Assembly (NCBI GenBank): GCA_964503125.1
Contig: CAZCZE010000049.1
Span: forward strand, 1-64,000
Origin: FEN-1219 sp964503125
GTDB taxonomy: Bacteria > Pseudomonadota > Gammaproteobacteria > Steroidobacterales > Rariloculaceae
Reading direction: 5' to 3'
Length of the DNA stretch: 64,000 nucleotides
The first letter of the stretch is position 1. The number at the start of each line of letters is the position of its first letter. Below the pieces are notes generated by a model. It was not told the origin of the DNA and did no database searches. It saw nothing but the letters and a program-made list of their open reading frames with translations. Positions 35,793 through 43,834 of the stretch are shown here, piece by piece. Made by a program: the position numbers and the translations under genes.

Positions 35793-37382
35793 CTACTCCG
35801 TAACCTTGGGGTGCGGCGTCTGCGACACGTCCTCATGACCGCGCACGACAATGCCCTTGCCGAGTTTCGAATTCCACAGGCCGTACGCGAAATACAGCGC
35901 GATGCCGATGACGAGATAGATCAGGAAGAAGTCGCGCGTCGCTTGATGGGCCATCAGCGACATGAGCAGAAAGAGGCACATCACGGCGCCCAGCAGAGGC
36001 GTGACCGGGAACAGCGGCGTCTTGAACGGCCGGCGCATCTTGGGCCGCGCATAGCGCAAATAGACGACCGTGACGCAGACGATCGCGAACGCGAGCAGGG
36101 TCCCGACGTTCGTGAGGTTCGCGAGCTGATCGAGCCCCATGAAGCCGGCGAAGCCGCAGGCGAGGATGCCGACCATGATCGTGTTGATCCAGGGGGTCTT
36201 GAATTTCGGGTGCACCTGCGCGAACACGGGCGGGATCAGGCCGTCGCGGGCCATCGTGTAGAAGATCCGCGTCTGGCCGTAGAGCAGCACGAGCATGACG
36301 GACGACAGTCCGGCGATCGCGCCGATCTTCACGAGCACAGCGAACCACGGCAACCCGATCTGGTTGACGGCCTTGGCGATCGGCGCCGGGTCGTTCAAAT
36401 CGGTATACGGCACGATGCCGACGAGCACGGCCGACGTCAGGATGTAGAGCACCGTGCAAATCAAGAGCGAGCCCAAGATGCCGATCGGCATGTCGCGGCT
36501 CGGGTTCCTCGACTCGGCGCCGGCCGTCGACACGGCCTCGAAGCCGATGTAGGCGAAAAAGATCGTCGCGGCCGCCGTGATGATGCCCGACACGCCGAAC
36601 TGCCCCGTGTTCTGCGCCGTCATCACGTCCCAAAGAGCCGTGCGAATCTGGTTCCACAATCCGCCGGCGTCGGCGACGGGCGGCACCGCCGCCGGCACCA
36701 TCGGCGACCAAAGATCGGGGTTCACGTAGAACGCGCCGATCGCGATGAACGCGACGACGACCGTGACCTTGATCGCGACGACGATGTTGTTGACGAACGC
36801 GGATTCCGAGACGCCGAGCACGAGCAAGCCCGTCACAGCCGCGATCGCGAGGACGGCCGGCAGATTCATAGAGCCGACGCCGATCTGGGCGCCCGTCGTG
36901 AAATCGGTGATCGGCGTGCCCGGCGCCCCGCGTAAGGCGACGGGTAGATCCCATCCTACGTCGTGCAGGAAGCTCGCGACGTAGCCCGACCAGCCGACGG
37001 CGACCGTCGATGCTGCGAGGCCGTACTCGAGCACGAGCAGCACGCCCATGATCCACGCGGCGAGCTCGCCGAGCGACGCGTAGGAGTACGAGTACGCCGA
37101 GCCCGAGACTGGAATCGCAGATGCGAGCTCGGCGTAGGACAACGCCACGAGCGCGCAGAGCGTGCCCGTGATGACGAAGGAGATCATGATCGCGGGACCC
37201 GCGAACTGGGCCGCCGCCCGGCCCGTGAGCACGAAGATGCCCGTGCCGATGATGCAGCCGATGCCGAGCAGCACGAGATTCGTCGCACCGAGCGAGCGTT
37301 TGAGCTCGCCTTGCTCGTGCTCGGCGTGCATCTGCTCGACGGTTTTGCGCGCAAACATGCGCCCCAGCGGACCCTTGGCCAT
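35793..37382 (-). CDS. APC-superfamily amino acid permease
   Basis: Protein of 529 residues with 12 or more hydrophobic segments. The first helix carries LGIGCIIGTGIFVLTG, the substrate-binding signature of APC transporters. FFAYIGFEAVSTAGAESRNPSRDMPIGI is the helix 6-7 segment typical of cationic amino acid transporters (CAT-type). It likely takes up an amino acid by proton symport or exchange. The ATG at 37382 has GAGGAG seven bases upstream; the frame is open five codons further. It is a single gene by spacing (90 bp from its upstream neighbour). Confidence 0.9.
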   Translation of the reverse strand: MAKGPLGRMFARKTVEQMHAEHEQGELKRSLGATNLVLLGIGCIIGTGIFVLTGRAAAQFAGPAIMISFVITGTLCALVALSYAELASAIPVSGSAYSYSYASLGELAAWIMGVLLVLEYGLAASTVAVGWSGYVASFLHDVGWDLPVALRGAPGTPITDFTTGAQIGVGSMNLPAVLAIAAVTGLLVLGVSESAFVNNIVVAIKVTVVVAFIAIGAFYVNPDLWSPMVPAAVPPVADAGGLWNQIRTALWDVMTAQNTGQFGVSGIITAAATIFFAYIGFEAVSTAGAESRNPSRDMPIGILGSLLICTVLYILTSAVLVGIVPYTDLNDPAPIAKAVNQIGLPWFAVLVKIGAIAGLSSVMLVLLYGQTRIFYTMARDGLIPPVFAQVHPKFKTPWINTIMVGILACGFAGFMGLDQLANLTNVGTLLAFAIVCVTVVYLRYARPKMRRPFKTPLFPVTPLLGAVMCLFLLMSLMAHQATRDFFLIYLVIGIALYFAYGLWNSKLGKGIVVRGHEDVSQTPHPKVTE

Positions 37383-37473
37383 CGAACGACTCCTCAAGGC
37401 CTCCCCATGGGGCCGACGCTGCCCCGGACTCTACACTAGCCCCCGTGGCCGGGAACAGGCCGCTGTGCGTGGG

Positions 37474-38283
37474 TCACTTCCGATCGATGCGGATCTCGTA
37501 GAGTTGCGGCCAGTTCTTGCCCGTGACGAACAACCGTTTCGCGGCTGCGTCGTAGGCGATGCCGTTGAGCACCGCTTCGCTCGAGCGCGCGCTTTTGGGA
37601 TAGAGGTCGGCGAGATCGATGTAGCCCAGAACGGCGCCGTCGGCCGGCGAGATGCGCACGATCCGGTCGTCGTACCAGATGTTGGCCCAGATCTCTCCGT
37701 CGATGTATTCGAGCTCGTTCAACAACGTGACCGCAACGCCGCGGTCGCGCACTTCGATCTCGCGCGTGACGGCGAACGTTTGCGGGTTGCGAAAGCGGAT
37801 CGTCGCCGAGCCGTCGCTCATGATGAGCTCGCGGCCGTCGTGCGTGAGGCCCCAGCCCTCGCCGACGTACGGCATCGTGCGCTGCACCTCGAAGGTCTCG
37901 ACGTCGAACACGACGACGACGCCGTTCTGCCACGTGAGCTGATACAGCAAGCCGTCGAGAATGGCGATCCCTTCGCCGAAGTAGCGAGGGCCGAGCTCGC
38001 GTTGCTTCTCGGGGCGGCCGCTCGCCAAATCCACGCGCCGCACCGTCGAGGCGCCGTATTGGCCCGTGCCTTCGTAGAGCCGGCCGGCGTCGATCGCGAG
38101 GCCTTGAGTGAAGGCATTGGGGTCGTGAGGATAGGCCGCAACGAGCGAGAAACCAGCCACGTCGCTCGCGCGCTGCGCGCCGACCGGGTCGCAGGCCGCT
38201 ACGCCGACGATGATACCGGCGGCGACGCAGGCCACGAGCCAGTTGAGCCGGCGACGGCCGGCGGCGATCGAGTTCGCTGCCAT
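37474..38283 (-). CDS. Glutaminyl-peptide cyclotransferase (plant/bacterial type)
   Basis: Protein of 269 residues. The N-terminus has a hydrophobic segment ending in VAAC (Cys31), which fits a lipobox, so the protein may be membrane-anchored in the periplasm. The rest is the beta-propeller type glutamine cyclotransferase family: AFTQGLAIDAGRLYEGTGQYG, EGIAILDGLLYQLTW, YVGEGWGLTHDG, and NELEYIDGEIWANIWYDDRIVRI are its well-known conserved segments. It converts N-terminal glutamine to pyroglutamate. The ATG at 38283 lies 54 bp from family B copy 3. Confidence 0.93.
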   Translation of the reverse strand: MAANSIAAGRRRLNWLVACVAAGIIVGVAACDPVGAQRASDVAGFSLVAAYPHDPNAFTQGLAIDAGRLYEGTGQYGASTVRRVDLASGRPEKQRELGPRYFGEGIAILDGLLYQLTWQNGVVVVFDVETFEVQRTMPYVGEGWGLTHDGRELIMSDGSATIRFRNPQTFAVTREIEVRDRGVAVTLLNELEYIDGEIWANIWYDDRIVRISPADGAVLGYIDLADLYPKSARSSEAVLNGIAYDAAAKRLFVTGKNWPQLYEIRIDRK

Positions 38284-38336
38284 AGCGCGCTACTTTGGCA
38301 AACCGCCCTCCCCCCAGCAAGCGCGTGCGTGCCCAG

Positions 38337-38467
38337 ATTTCTCAGCGGGTGTGCTGCATACGGCTCTCTCGAGACCGTTGGCGCACACGGACATGCGCCG
38401 ACGAGCCCCAGGGATGGTCTTCCGGCGTGTCTCGAGAGAGCCGTATGCAGCGCGCCCGGTGAGAAAT
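38337..38467. repeat. Family B palindromic element, copy 3
   Basis: The arms 38337-38375 and 38429-38467 pair over 39 bp with about three mismatches. The arm reads ATTTCTCA, GCTGCATACGGCTC, TCTCGAGAC. The conserved core lies in reverse orientation relative to copy 1 (CCAGGGATGGTCTTCCGGCG), with an inner GGCGCA/TGCGCC hairpin. It fills the gap between the GNAT and cyclotransferase genes. Confidence 0.92.
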
Positions 38468-38472
38468 CTCCA

Positions 38473-39054
38473 CTACGCGTTCAGCACATCGAACTCGCTG
38501 CGCAGCTGCGCGTACATCGCGTGATCGATGAACGCGCCGCGGAGATTCTCGCGCCCGCGCAGGATGCCCTCGAACTTGAAGCCGAGGCGCTCGGGGATCG
38601 CGCGGCTCGCGGCGTTGTCCGTGCCGGCCGCGATCTGGATTCGATTCAAGTCGAGGGTGAGGAAGCCGTAGCGCACGGCGAAGCGGCAGCAGGCCGTCAT
38701 GACGCCGCGACCTTGCTCGTTCTCGGCGAGCCAGTAGCCGATCTCGCCGACGCTGTTGACGCGGTCGATGGGCAAGTAGCCGACGACGCCCGCGAGCGCC
38801 CCGCCGCACAGGATCCCGAATGTCGGCCCGCGGCCTTCCTTGCGCTGCGCAGTCACGGTCGCGAGGAACGAGCGCGAGTCTTCCTCCGACGTGACGGCGT
38901 CGACCCATGGCAGCCAGCGGCATAGGAATGCGCGATTGGCGTCGGTCAGCGCAAAGAGCTCGGCCGAGTCGTCCTCGCGCATGACGCGCAAGGACGTGGC
39001 CCCATCGATGACGAACAGCGAACCGCGGGCGCGGCCGCGGCCCTTCAGGTTCAC
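38473..39054 (-). CDS. GNAT acetyltransferase, RimJ/RimL type
   Basis: Protein of 193 residues. The acetyl-CoA loop NEQGRGVMTACC and the downstream NAASRAIPERLGFKFEGILRGR define a RimJ/RimL-like GNAT. Such enzymes acetylate N-termini of ribosomal proteins or small molecules such as polyamines; the target is not predictable. The start overlaps the stop of the thioredoxin-like gene by 4 bp (ATGA), so the two are translationally coupled. The stop lies 5 bp from family B copy 3. Confidence 0.9.
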   Translation of the reverse strand: MNLKGRGRARGSLFVIDGATSLRVMREDDSAELFALTDANRAFLCRWLPWVDAVTSEEDSRSFLATVTAQRKEGRGPTFGILCGGALAGVVGYLPIDRVNSVGEIGYWLAENEQGRGVMTACCRFAVRYGFLTLDLNRIQIAAGTDNAASRAIPERLGFKFEGILRGRENLRGAFIDHAMYAQLRSEFDVLNA

Positions 39055-39626
39055 TGGCGCTGGTCGGGGCTCACGATGCGGTGATAGTCCACGACTTCCC
39101 GCAGAAAGTCACGGATGTCGCGCGACGAGAAGTGCCGCGACGACTTGAGCTGGCCGGCGCGCGTATCGCCGACGAATTGACCGTCGGGCGAGTAGAACAC
39201 GGCAAGCGGAATCACCTTGACGTCGATGCCGAGATCGCGCTGCACGGCGGCGCTCTTCTGCGCGTCACCGACGTCGATGGTCACGAGCTCGAAGTACTTC
39301 TCGAGGTAGGCGTGGGTCTCGGCGCTTTGGAGGTTCTGGTGCAGCGTCAAACAGTCCGGGCACCAGTTGGCGCCGAACGCGACCATGAGCATCTTGCCGC
39401 TCGCCGCCGCGCGTTCTCGACCCTTCTCGATGGCCGCGCGCGCGTCCTGCGCCGCGTACGGCGGATTCCGCGACGTAACTTCCGTGCGCGGCGCGAGCGA
39501 CGGCTCGACGGTCAGGCCATAGATCACGGCCACGCCGAGCACGGCCCCGGCGAAACCGCCGAGCGTGGGCCACGGCCGCGCCACGAAGGCCGCGAGGGCC
39601 TTCCGAATGAAGTCTGGGGAAGCCAT
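39051..39626 (-). CDS. Membrane-anchored thioredoxin-fold protein
   Basis: Protein of 191 residues from the ATG at 39626. One membrane helix (about 24-42) is followed by a periplasmic thioredoxin fold with the redox motif WCPDC near residue 93 and a cis-proline in VIPLAVFY. The domain resembles DsbD-gamma/DUF255-like thioredoxins. It may reduce or oxidise envelope thiols. The frame is open 8 codons further upstream (39650), but those residues are not typical. It overlaps the GNAT gene by 4 bp. Confidence 0.85.
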   Translation of the reverse strand: MASPDFIRKALAAFVARPWPTLGGFAGAVLGVAVIYGLTVEPSLAPRTEVTSRNPPYAAQDARAAIEKGRERAAASGKMLMVAFGANWCPDCLTLHQNLQSAETHAYLEKYFELVTIDVGDAQKSAAVQRDLGIDVKVIPLAVFYSPDGQFVGDTRAGQLKSSRHFSSRDIRDFLREVVDYHRIVSPDQRQ

Positions 39627-39739
39627 GGAAACCACGATACACCCGCACATTCCGGCGCGTCATGGGCGGTTGTCCGAAGAACTCCTAAGGCGGCACGGCG
39701 GTCACGCCTGCCCGCCGCGCGCCGGCCGTCGGCGGGCGC

Positions 39740-40687
39740 TCAGTCGGGCTCGACCGAGCCCGCGATCTCCTCGACGGCCGCTTCCACGGCCTGCAACGCG
39801 CCGGTCTCGCCCCGCGCGAGAAACCGCAGGTAATAGCCGCCGGGCACGATGCGCAAGTACTGCACGAGGGTCCGATCACCGAGCACGGCCGACACGCGAT
39901 ACCCGTCGCCGTCCGCGAACGGCGCCGGTCCTTGCGCGGCGATCTCGGCATCGGCGAACCCGGCCGTGGTCTTCAACACCTCGACGGCGACCCGCGCCTC
40001 GTCCCCCATGAGCGATTGCGACGCGCCGCGACCGATGACGATGACCGGCCCGTCGTCTTCACCGGTCTCGAGCGTCACCGTCGTGCGGGCGTTGACGTTG
40101 GCGACGCGGAACGGCTCGACGACGCGCAGCGTGAACGGCAGCTGCTCGAGCAGCTCTTCGGTCGTCGGCGCCGGCTTGAGCTCGATCGAACGGATCAAGG
40201 CTTCGGCGTCGGCCTCGGTAAAGCTGCGATCGCCGATCGTGAAGGTGACGAGCGTGGTCTTGTCGCCACGCAGCAAGGCGAGGTACTTCACGAGGTCGGG
40301 GCCCGGGGCGCGCCGCCGCTGCGTGCCGCTCGCGAACGGCACGTAGCCGTCGCCCACGGCCAGCTGCCGGACCGACCTGATCGTGACCTCCTGCTGGGCA
40401 AACCCCGCCGAGAGATTCTTCGGCGAGGCGAACATCTCGGCGAGCTCCGCGTAGGCCTCGCCCGGGCGCTCGCCGATCGTGATGGTCGACCCCGTCTCCG
40501 TGTTCTCGATGCCGCGCGCGGTGCGCGATACCTTGAACCCGGGCGGTACGACGAGGGAAACGAGAGTGCCGCGAATCGCCACGCGGTCCTGCGCACTCGC
40601 GGGCAGCGATGCCGCCGCAGCCAGCGCCAGTGCGACGACGCCGGCGAACGAGCCGACCGCGAACCGAACCTTGCTCCGCACGCGCAT
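39740..40687 (-). CDS. Exported hypothetical protein
   Basis: Protein of 315 residues with a clear signal peptide (cleavage near ASA-QDRVA, residue 33). The rest is alpha/beta with two similar halves: GTLVSLVVPPGFKVSRTARGIEN early, and FTLRVVEPFRVANVNARTTVTLE later. Both halves contain a repeat-like pattern ending in a short alpha-helical segment (AEALIRSIE, AVEAAVEEIAGS). I do not recognise a known family with certainty. A periplasmic binding or folding role would fit the two-lobed layout. The 113-bp gap to the thioredoxin gene holds nothing obvious. Confidence 0.75.
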   Translation of the reverse strand: MRVRSKVRFAVGSFAGVVALALAAAASLPASAQDRVAIRGTLVSLVVPPGFKVSRTARGIENTETGSTITIGERPGEAYAELAEMFASPKNLSAGFAQQEVTIRSVRQLAVGDGYVPFASGTQRRRAPGPDLVKYLALLRGDKTTLVTFTIGDRSFTEADAEALIRSIELKPAPTTEELLEQLPFTLRVVEPFRVANVNARTTVTLETGEDDGPVIVIGRGASQSLMGDEARVAVEVLKTTAGFADAEIAAQGPAPFADGDGYRVSAVLGDRTLVQYLRIVPGGYYLRFLARGETGALQAVEAAVEEIAGSVEPD

Positions 40688-40761
40688 CCACGACCCCGTC
40701 GCTAGTGCAATGCCTACGGCACCAGCTCGAAATGTAACACCAACGGCGCCCCAGCGGGGAG

Positions 40762-41481
40762 CTAGCGCTCGGGCAGCTCGTCGAAGAATTCGACGACGCC
40801 CGTATCGAGCGAGTACTCGGCGCCGACGACGAGCAGGCCGTCGCTCGCGATGAGGCCCTCGAGGATCTCCGAGCCGTGACGCAGATGGCTCACGGAAGCA
40901 CGGACGTTGGCGCGCACGGCGTCGCGCACGAGCGCTTCGGCAACCGCTCCCGGCAACTGCTCCCTGCGTTGCTCTAACGCGGGCATCCCTGCCCGCGCCT
41001 GCGTTGCTCTACCGCGGGCATCCATGCCCGCGTCGCCGTCGTGGCGCAGCTCGGTCGCGAGCAACGGCTCGACCGACGGCCGCACGCGGTCGACGATGGC
41101 GCGCAGGTTGCGCGACTGCTTCTCGACGGGCCGCTTGAGCTGCTCGATCGTCGCCACGATCGCGCCGCAACCCGAATGGCCGAGCACGACGACGAGCTGC
41201 GTGTGGAATTGCTCGGCTGCGAACTCGACGCTGCCGATCTGCGACGGTGCGACGATGTTGCCCGCCACGCGGATCACGAATAAATCGCCCAAGCCCTGAT
41301 CGAAGACGATCTCCGCCGGCACGCGCGAATCGGAGCAGCCGAGCACGATGGCGAACGGCTCCTGGCGCTCGGTGAGCTCGTTACGGCGCGTGGCGCCGAC
41401 CTGCGCGGCGCGTTTGCGATCGGCGACGAAACGCCGGTTACCGTCCTTGAGCAGCTCGAGCGCGTCGCGCGCTGAAATCAT
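40762..41481 (-). CDS. Beta-class carbonic anhydrase with in-frame repeat insert
   Basis: Protein of 239 residues that interconverts carbon dioxide and bicarbonate. Zinc ligands are Cys49, His102 and Cys105 (GCSDSR, GHSGCGA), with the Asp51-Arg53 pair intact, so it should be active. Residues 150-182 (DAGMDARGRATQ and on through PGAVA) derive from a REP-like DNA repeat inserted in frame between LLATELRH and the conserved helix VRDAVRANVRASVSHLR. Without it the protein would be about 206 residues, a normal size. It is an isolated minus-strand gene. Confidence 0.93.
   Translation of the reverse strand: MISARDALELLKDGNRRFVADRKRAAQVGATRRNELTERQEPFAIVLGCSDSRVPAEIVFDQGLGDLFVIRVAGNIVAPSQIGSVEFAAEQFHTQLVVVLGHSGCGAIVATIEQLKRPVEKQSRNLRAIVDRVRPSVEPLLATELRHDGDAGMDARGRATQARAGMPALEQRREQLPGAVAEALVRDAVRANVRASVSHLRHGSEILEGLIASDGLLVVGAEYSLDTGVVEFFDELPER
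40939..41034 (-). repeat. Family A REP-like repeat in frame inside the carbonic anhydrase gene
   Basis: About 96 bp. Read in the gene orientation it is nearly identical to the lptD copy at 19352-19447 (two differences seen) and lies in the same frame. It contains the full palindrome GCGGGCATGGATGCCCGC, a second GCGGGCAGGGATGCCCGC and the GCAAC/GTTGC stem. Confidence 0.93.
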
Positions 41482-41563
41482 CTACCCTCCGAACACGGGC
41501 CTCCGCCGGGCGCGCACTTTAGCATCGTTGTGCGCCTGCGACGCAGCGGATGCGCGCCGCGCG

Positions 41564-42262
41564 CTACTCGGTCGCCTGCGCCACGAGCGAGGCTAGCGAA
41601 AAACCGAAGCTCGCGCCGGCCGACGACAACAGCTCGAGCCTAGCCGCGCCGCTCCCCGGGCTCGCGAACTGCGGCTCGGCGAGCAGCACGTAGTCGCTGC
41701 CGTCGAACTCGTAGACGGCGGTCCACAGGAGCACGCGTCCCTCGTCGAGCGTGGGCACTATGACGAGCTTGAGCACGTCCGTGAAACGGATCTCGGCGGC
41801 GAGCCCCTCCTCGACGAGCATGCGCTCGACGCGCAGGCGCTCGCGATCGTCGAGCGCGATGGCGACATCGAGCAGCACGCGCGTAGGAGCGGCCGCGGCG
41901 GTGTCGCGCTCGTGCCGTTGGCGAAAATCATCGAGCAGCCGGTCGCAGGGCAACTGCTCGACCTGGCAGAGCGCCGCGAGATCGATGAAGCCGACGCCGT
42001 CCCGCTCGAACGCCGTCCTTTTGACGACGGCCGGATGCGCCTCGTGACCCTCGGGCGTGAAGAACCATTCGACGGGGTGCGCGCCCTCGCGGCTCGCCAC
42101 GACGGTCCAGCCGCGTTGCTCGCGGAACTCGGCCGTCGCATCCGCTCGCAGCGAAGCGAGCACCGCGGCCACGCTCGCATGAACGATCGGCGCAGGCTCG
42201 TCGGTAGCCGCCCCTGCGGCCGGCGCGCCGAGCATGCACGACACCACTATCGCGGCACGCAT
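41564..42262 (-). CDS. Exported hypothetical protein
   Basis: Protein of 232 residues with a short signal peptide (cleavage near AGA-ATDEP, residue 18). Two cysteines (CQVEQLPC) may form a disulfide. The second half is beta-rich with a hydrophobic run near IVPTLDEGRVLLWTAVYEF. I do not recognise the family. Its ATG lies 10 bp after the GyrI-like gene stop, so they form a two-gene transcript. Confidence 0.7.
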   Translation of the reverse strand: MRAAIVVSCMLGAPAAGAATDEPAPIVHASVAAVLASLRADATAEFREQRGWTVVASREGAHPVEWFFTPEGHEAHPAVVKRTAFERDGVGFIDLAALCQVEQLPCDRLLDDFRQRHERDTAAAAPTRVLLDVAIALDDRERLRVERMLVEEGLAAEIRFTDVLKLVIVPTLDEGRVLLWTAVYEFDGSDYVLLAEPQFASPGSGAARLELLSSAGASFGFSLASLVAQATE

Positions 42263-42272
42263 GCCTGCCTCC

Positions 42273-42743
42273 CTATTTCACTCCGAGCCAGATCTCGACG
42301 CCGCCCTCACCCGTGGCGCCGTCGAAGCGCTCGTCGTAGACCTCGAAATCCGGTGTATTGGCCGAGCTCATTCCGGAGCTCGGCAGCCAAGTCGAGAATA
42401 TCTGCTGCCAGGTGTTTTGAATGGTCGCGACGTTGCCTTCGTGCAGGAACACGGCGTAGCGCACCGCGGGCACGCGCATGCGGCCGAGATCCTTGGGCAG
42501 CGCATCGAAACTCGCCACCTCGACGGCGCACATGTACTCCATCGTCTGTGTCTTCTCGTCGCCGCCGCAGATGGTGCCGTAGCCGGTCGCGCCCACCTGC
42601 CCCGGCAGCTTGCCGAGCTGCACGAAGTCCTCCCACTGGCGCGGGATGTCCTGGCCCATCTTCGCGAACGTGTGCTTGCGGCGAATGCCGGCGAACAGCA
42701 TCGGCCGTCCTTGCTCGTAGCGCAGTACCGTCAGCGTGCTCAT
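42273..42743 (-). CDS. GyrI-like effector-binding domain protein
   Basis: Protein of 156 residues that fits the GyrI-like/AraC effector-binding fold: N-terminal strand then AGIRRKHTFAKMGQDIPRQWEDF, YGTICGG, MEYMCAVEV, VPAVRYAVFLHEGNVATIQNTWQQIFSTWLPSS, and FEVYDERFD at the end. The pattern RYAVFLHEG is typical. Such single-domain proteins bind small hydrophobic or cationic ligands, and some hydrolyse or sequester toxins. There is no DNA-binding domain attached. The likely start is the ATG at 42743. Confidence 0.82.
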   Translation of the reverse strand: MSTLTVLRYEQGRPMLFAGIRRKHTFAKMGQDIPRQWEDFVQLGKLPGQVGATGYGTICGGDEKTQTMEYMCAVEVASFDALPKDLGRMRVPAVRYAVFLHEGNVATIQNTWQQIFSTWLPSSGMSSANTPDFEVYDERFDGATGEGGVEIWLGVK

Positions 42744-42929
42744 GGTCGTTTTTGGCGGAGCGGTCCGTGAGTGAATTGCGGCTACCTTCGCGGAGGATAG
42801 GCGACGTTTGCCCCATCGGCCAGACCCTCGAGGTTCGTTTCGGGAGGCACCGCTCGCTCCGCGCTGGACGCGCGCCCCCGGCGTTCGCTATCGTTCAGGG
42901 TCTTCTCGACGATCGCGCCGAGGCGACCC

Positions 42930-43745
42930 GTGACCGGTAATGGCGACTCATCGCTGGCGGCGCGAACGTTCTGGTTACCCGTCATCGTGTTCTGGACGAT
43001 CGTGGCGGCGAACAAGCTCCAACCGGAGATGCTCGCGGTCACATTCGACTTCGGCTCGCTGCGCGTCAGCGACTACGCGCTCATCGACCGCAACCGCGAC
43101 CCGGAACGCGACGAAATCATCTTCTACACGCTCGATGGCGTGGACTACGTCGGTCGATTGATCGGAGTACCTGGCGACCGGCTCACGTACGACCCCTTCA
43201 CCCAGGCTGTATTTCGCGACGGCGGGCTGCTGGTTCGAGCACCGCCCGGCTACGAAATCGACGCACAGTGGACCGGCCTCGTGGTTCTCGAGCCAACGCA
43301 ATACGCGATCTACGTCCATCGTCCAGGCCGAAACCCGGCCAGCGCGCTCATTCCGCGCGACGCCATCTACGGGCCGCTCAACCGCTACCTTCGTCGATCC
43401 GAGCTCAGCGGATCGGACTGGGCGTGGATCGCGGTTGCGTCGGCGTGGCTGATCACGCTGTTCATTGTGCCGCTTTTCGGCTACTTCACGACGCGGCCGC
43501 GCGGCGTTTGGAGGACCATCGTCTTCGTACCGCACGTACTGGTGACTGCGCTCGGGTTCACGGCATGGGTGAGCGTCACCGTTGCATCCGAATTCTTCGA
43601 CCACTCGTTCGAGCCGGCATGGTGGGCCGTGCCGCTCGGCTTCTTTCGCGGCACGGGGTTGTGGGCGCTGGCCGCCGTGCTTGCCTTTGTTGCGCTGAGT
43701 CAGCTGGCGGCCGCCGCACGGGAGCCCGCGACCGAGAGATCGTAG
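42930..43745 (+). CDS. Signal-peptidase I-like membrane protein, catalytic Lys missing
   Basis: Protein of 271 residues from a GTG at 42930. After one helix (about 13-28) comes a soluble part that matches S26 peptidases: DEIIFYTLDG (the GDIVVF-like strand) and then YVGRLIGVPGD at 73-83. In true signal peptidases this box reads YVKR, and its lysine is the general base; here it is Gly75. The nucleophile box MxPT is not found either. Four more helices (about 165-262) follow, which ordinary signal peptidases lack. It is likely an inactive S26-like domain fused to a membrane domain. Function unknown. An alternative is chance resemblance, but the PGD strand is convincing. Confidence 0.65.
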   Translation: MTGNGDSSLAARTFWLPVIVFWTIVAANKLQPEMLAVTFDFGSLRVSDYALIDRNRDPERDEIIFYTLDGVDYVGRLIGVPGDRLTYDPFTQAVFRDGGLLVRAPPGYEIDAQWTGLVVLEPTQYAIYVHRPGRNPASALIPRDAIYGPLNRYLRRSELSGSDWAWIAVASAWLITLFIVPLFGYFTTRPRGVWRTIVFVPHVLVTALGFTAWVSVTVASEFFDHSFEPAWWAVPLGFFRGTGLWALAAVLAFVALSQLAAAAREPATERS

Positions 43746-43834
43746 CGCCTCTCTCATCCGGCCGCGACCTCGGCGATGCGCACGGCTTGGCGCGCGAGGC
43801 CCGGATGACGCAAGACGGACGCGCGGCCGCCCCG

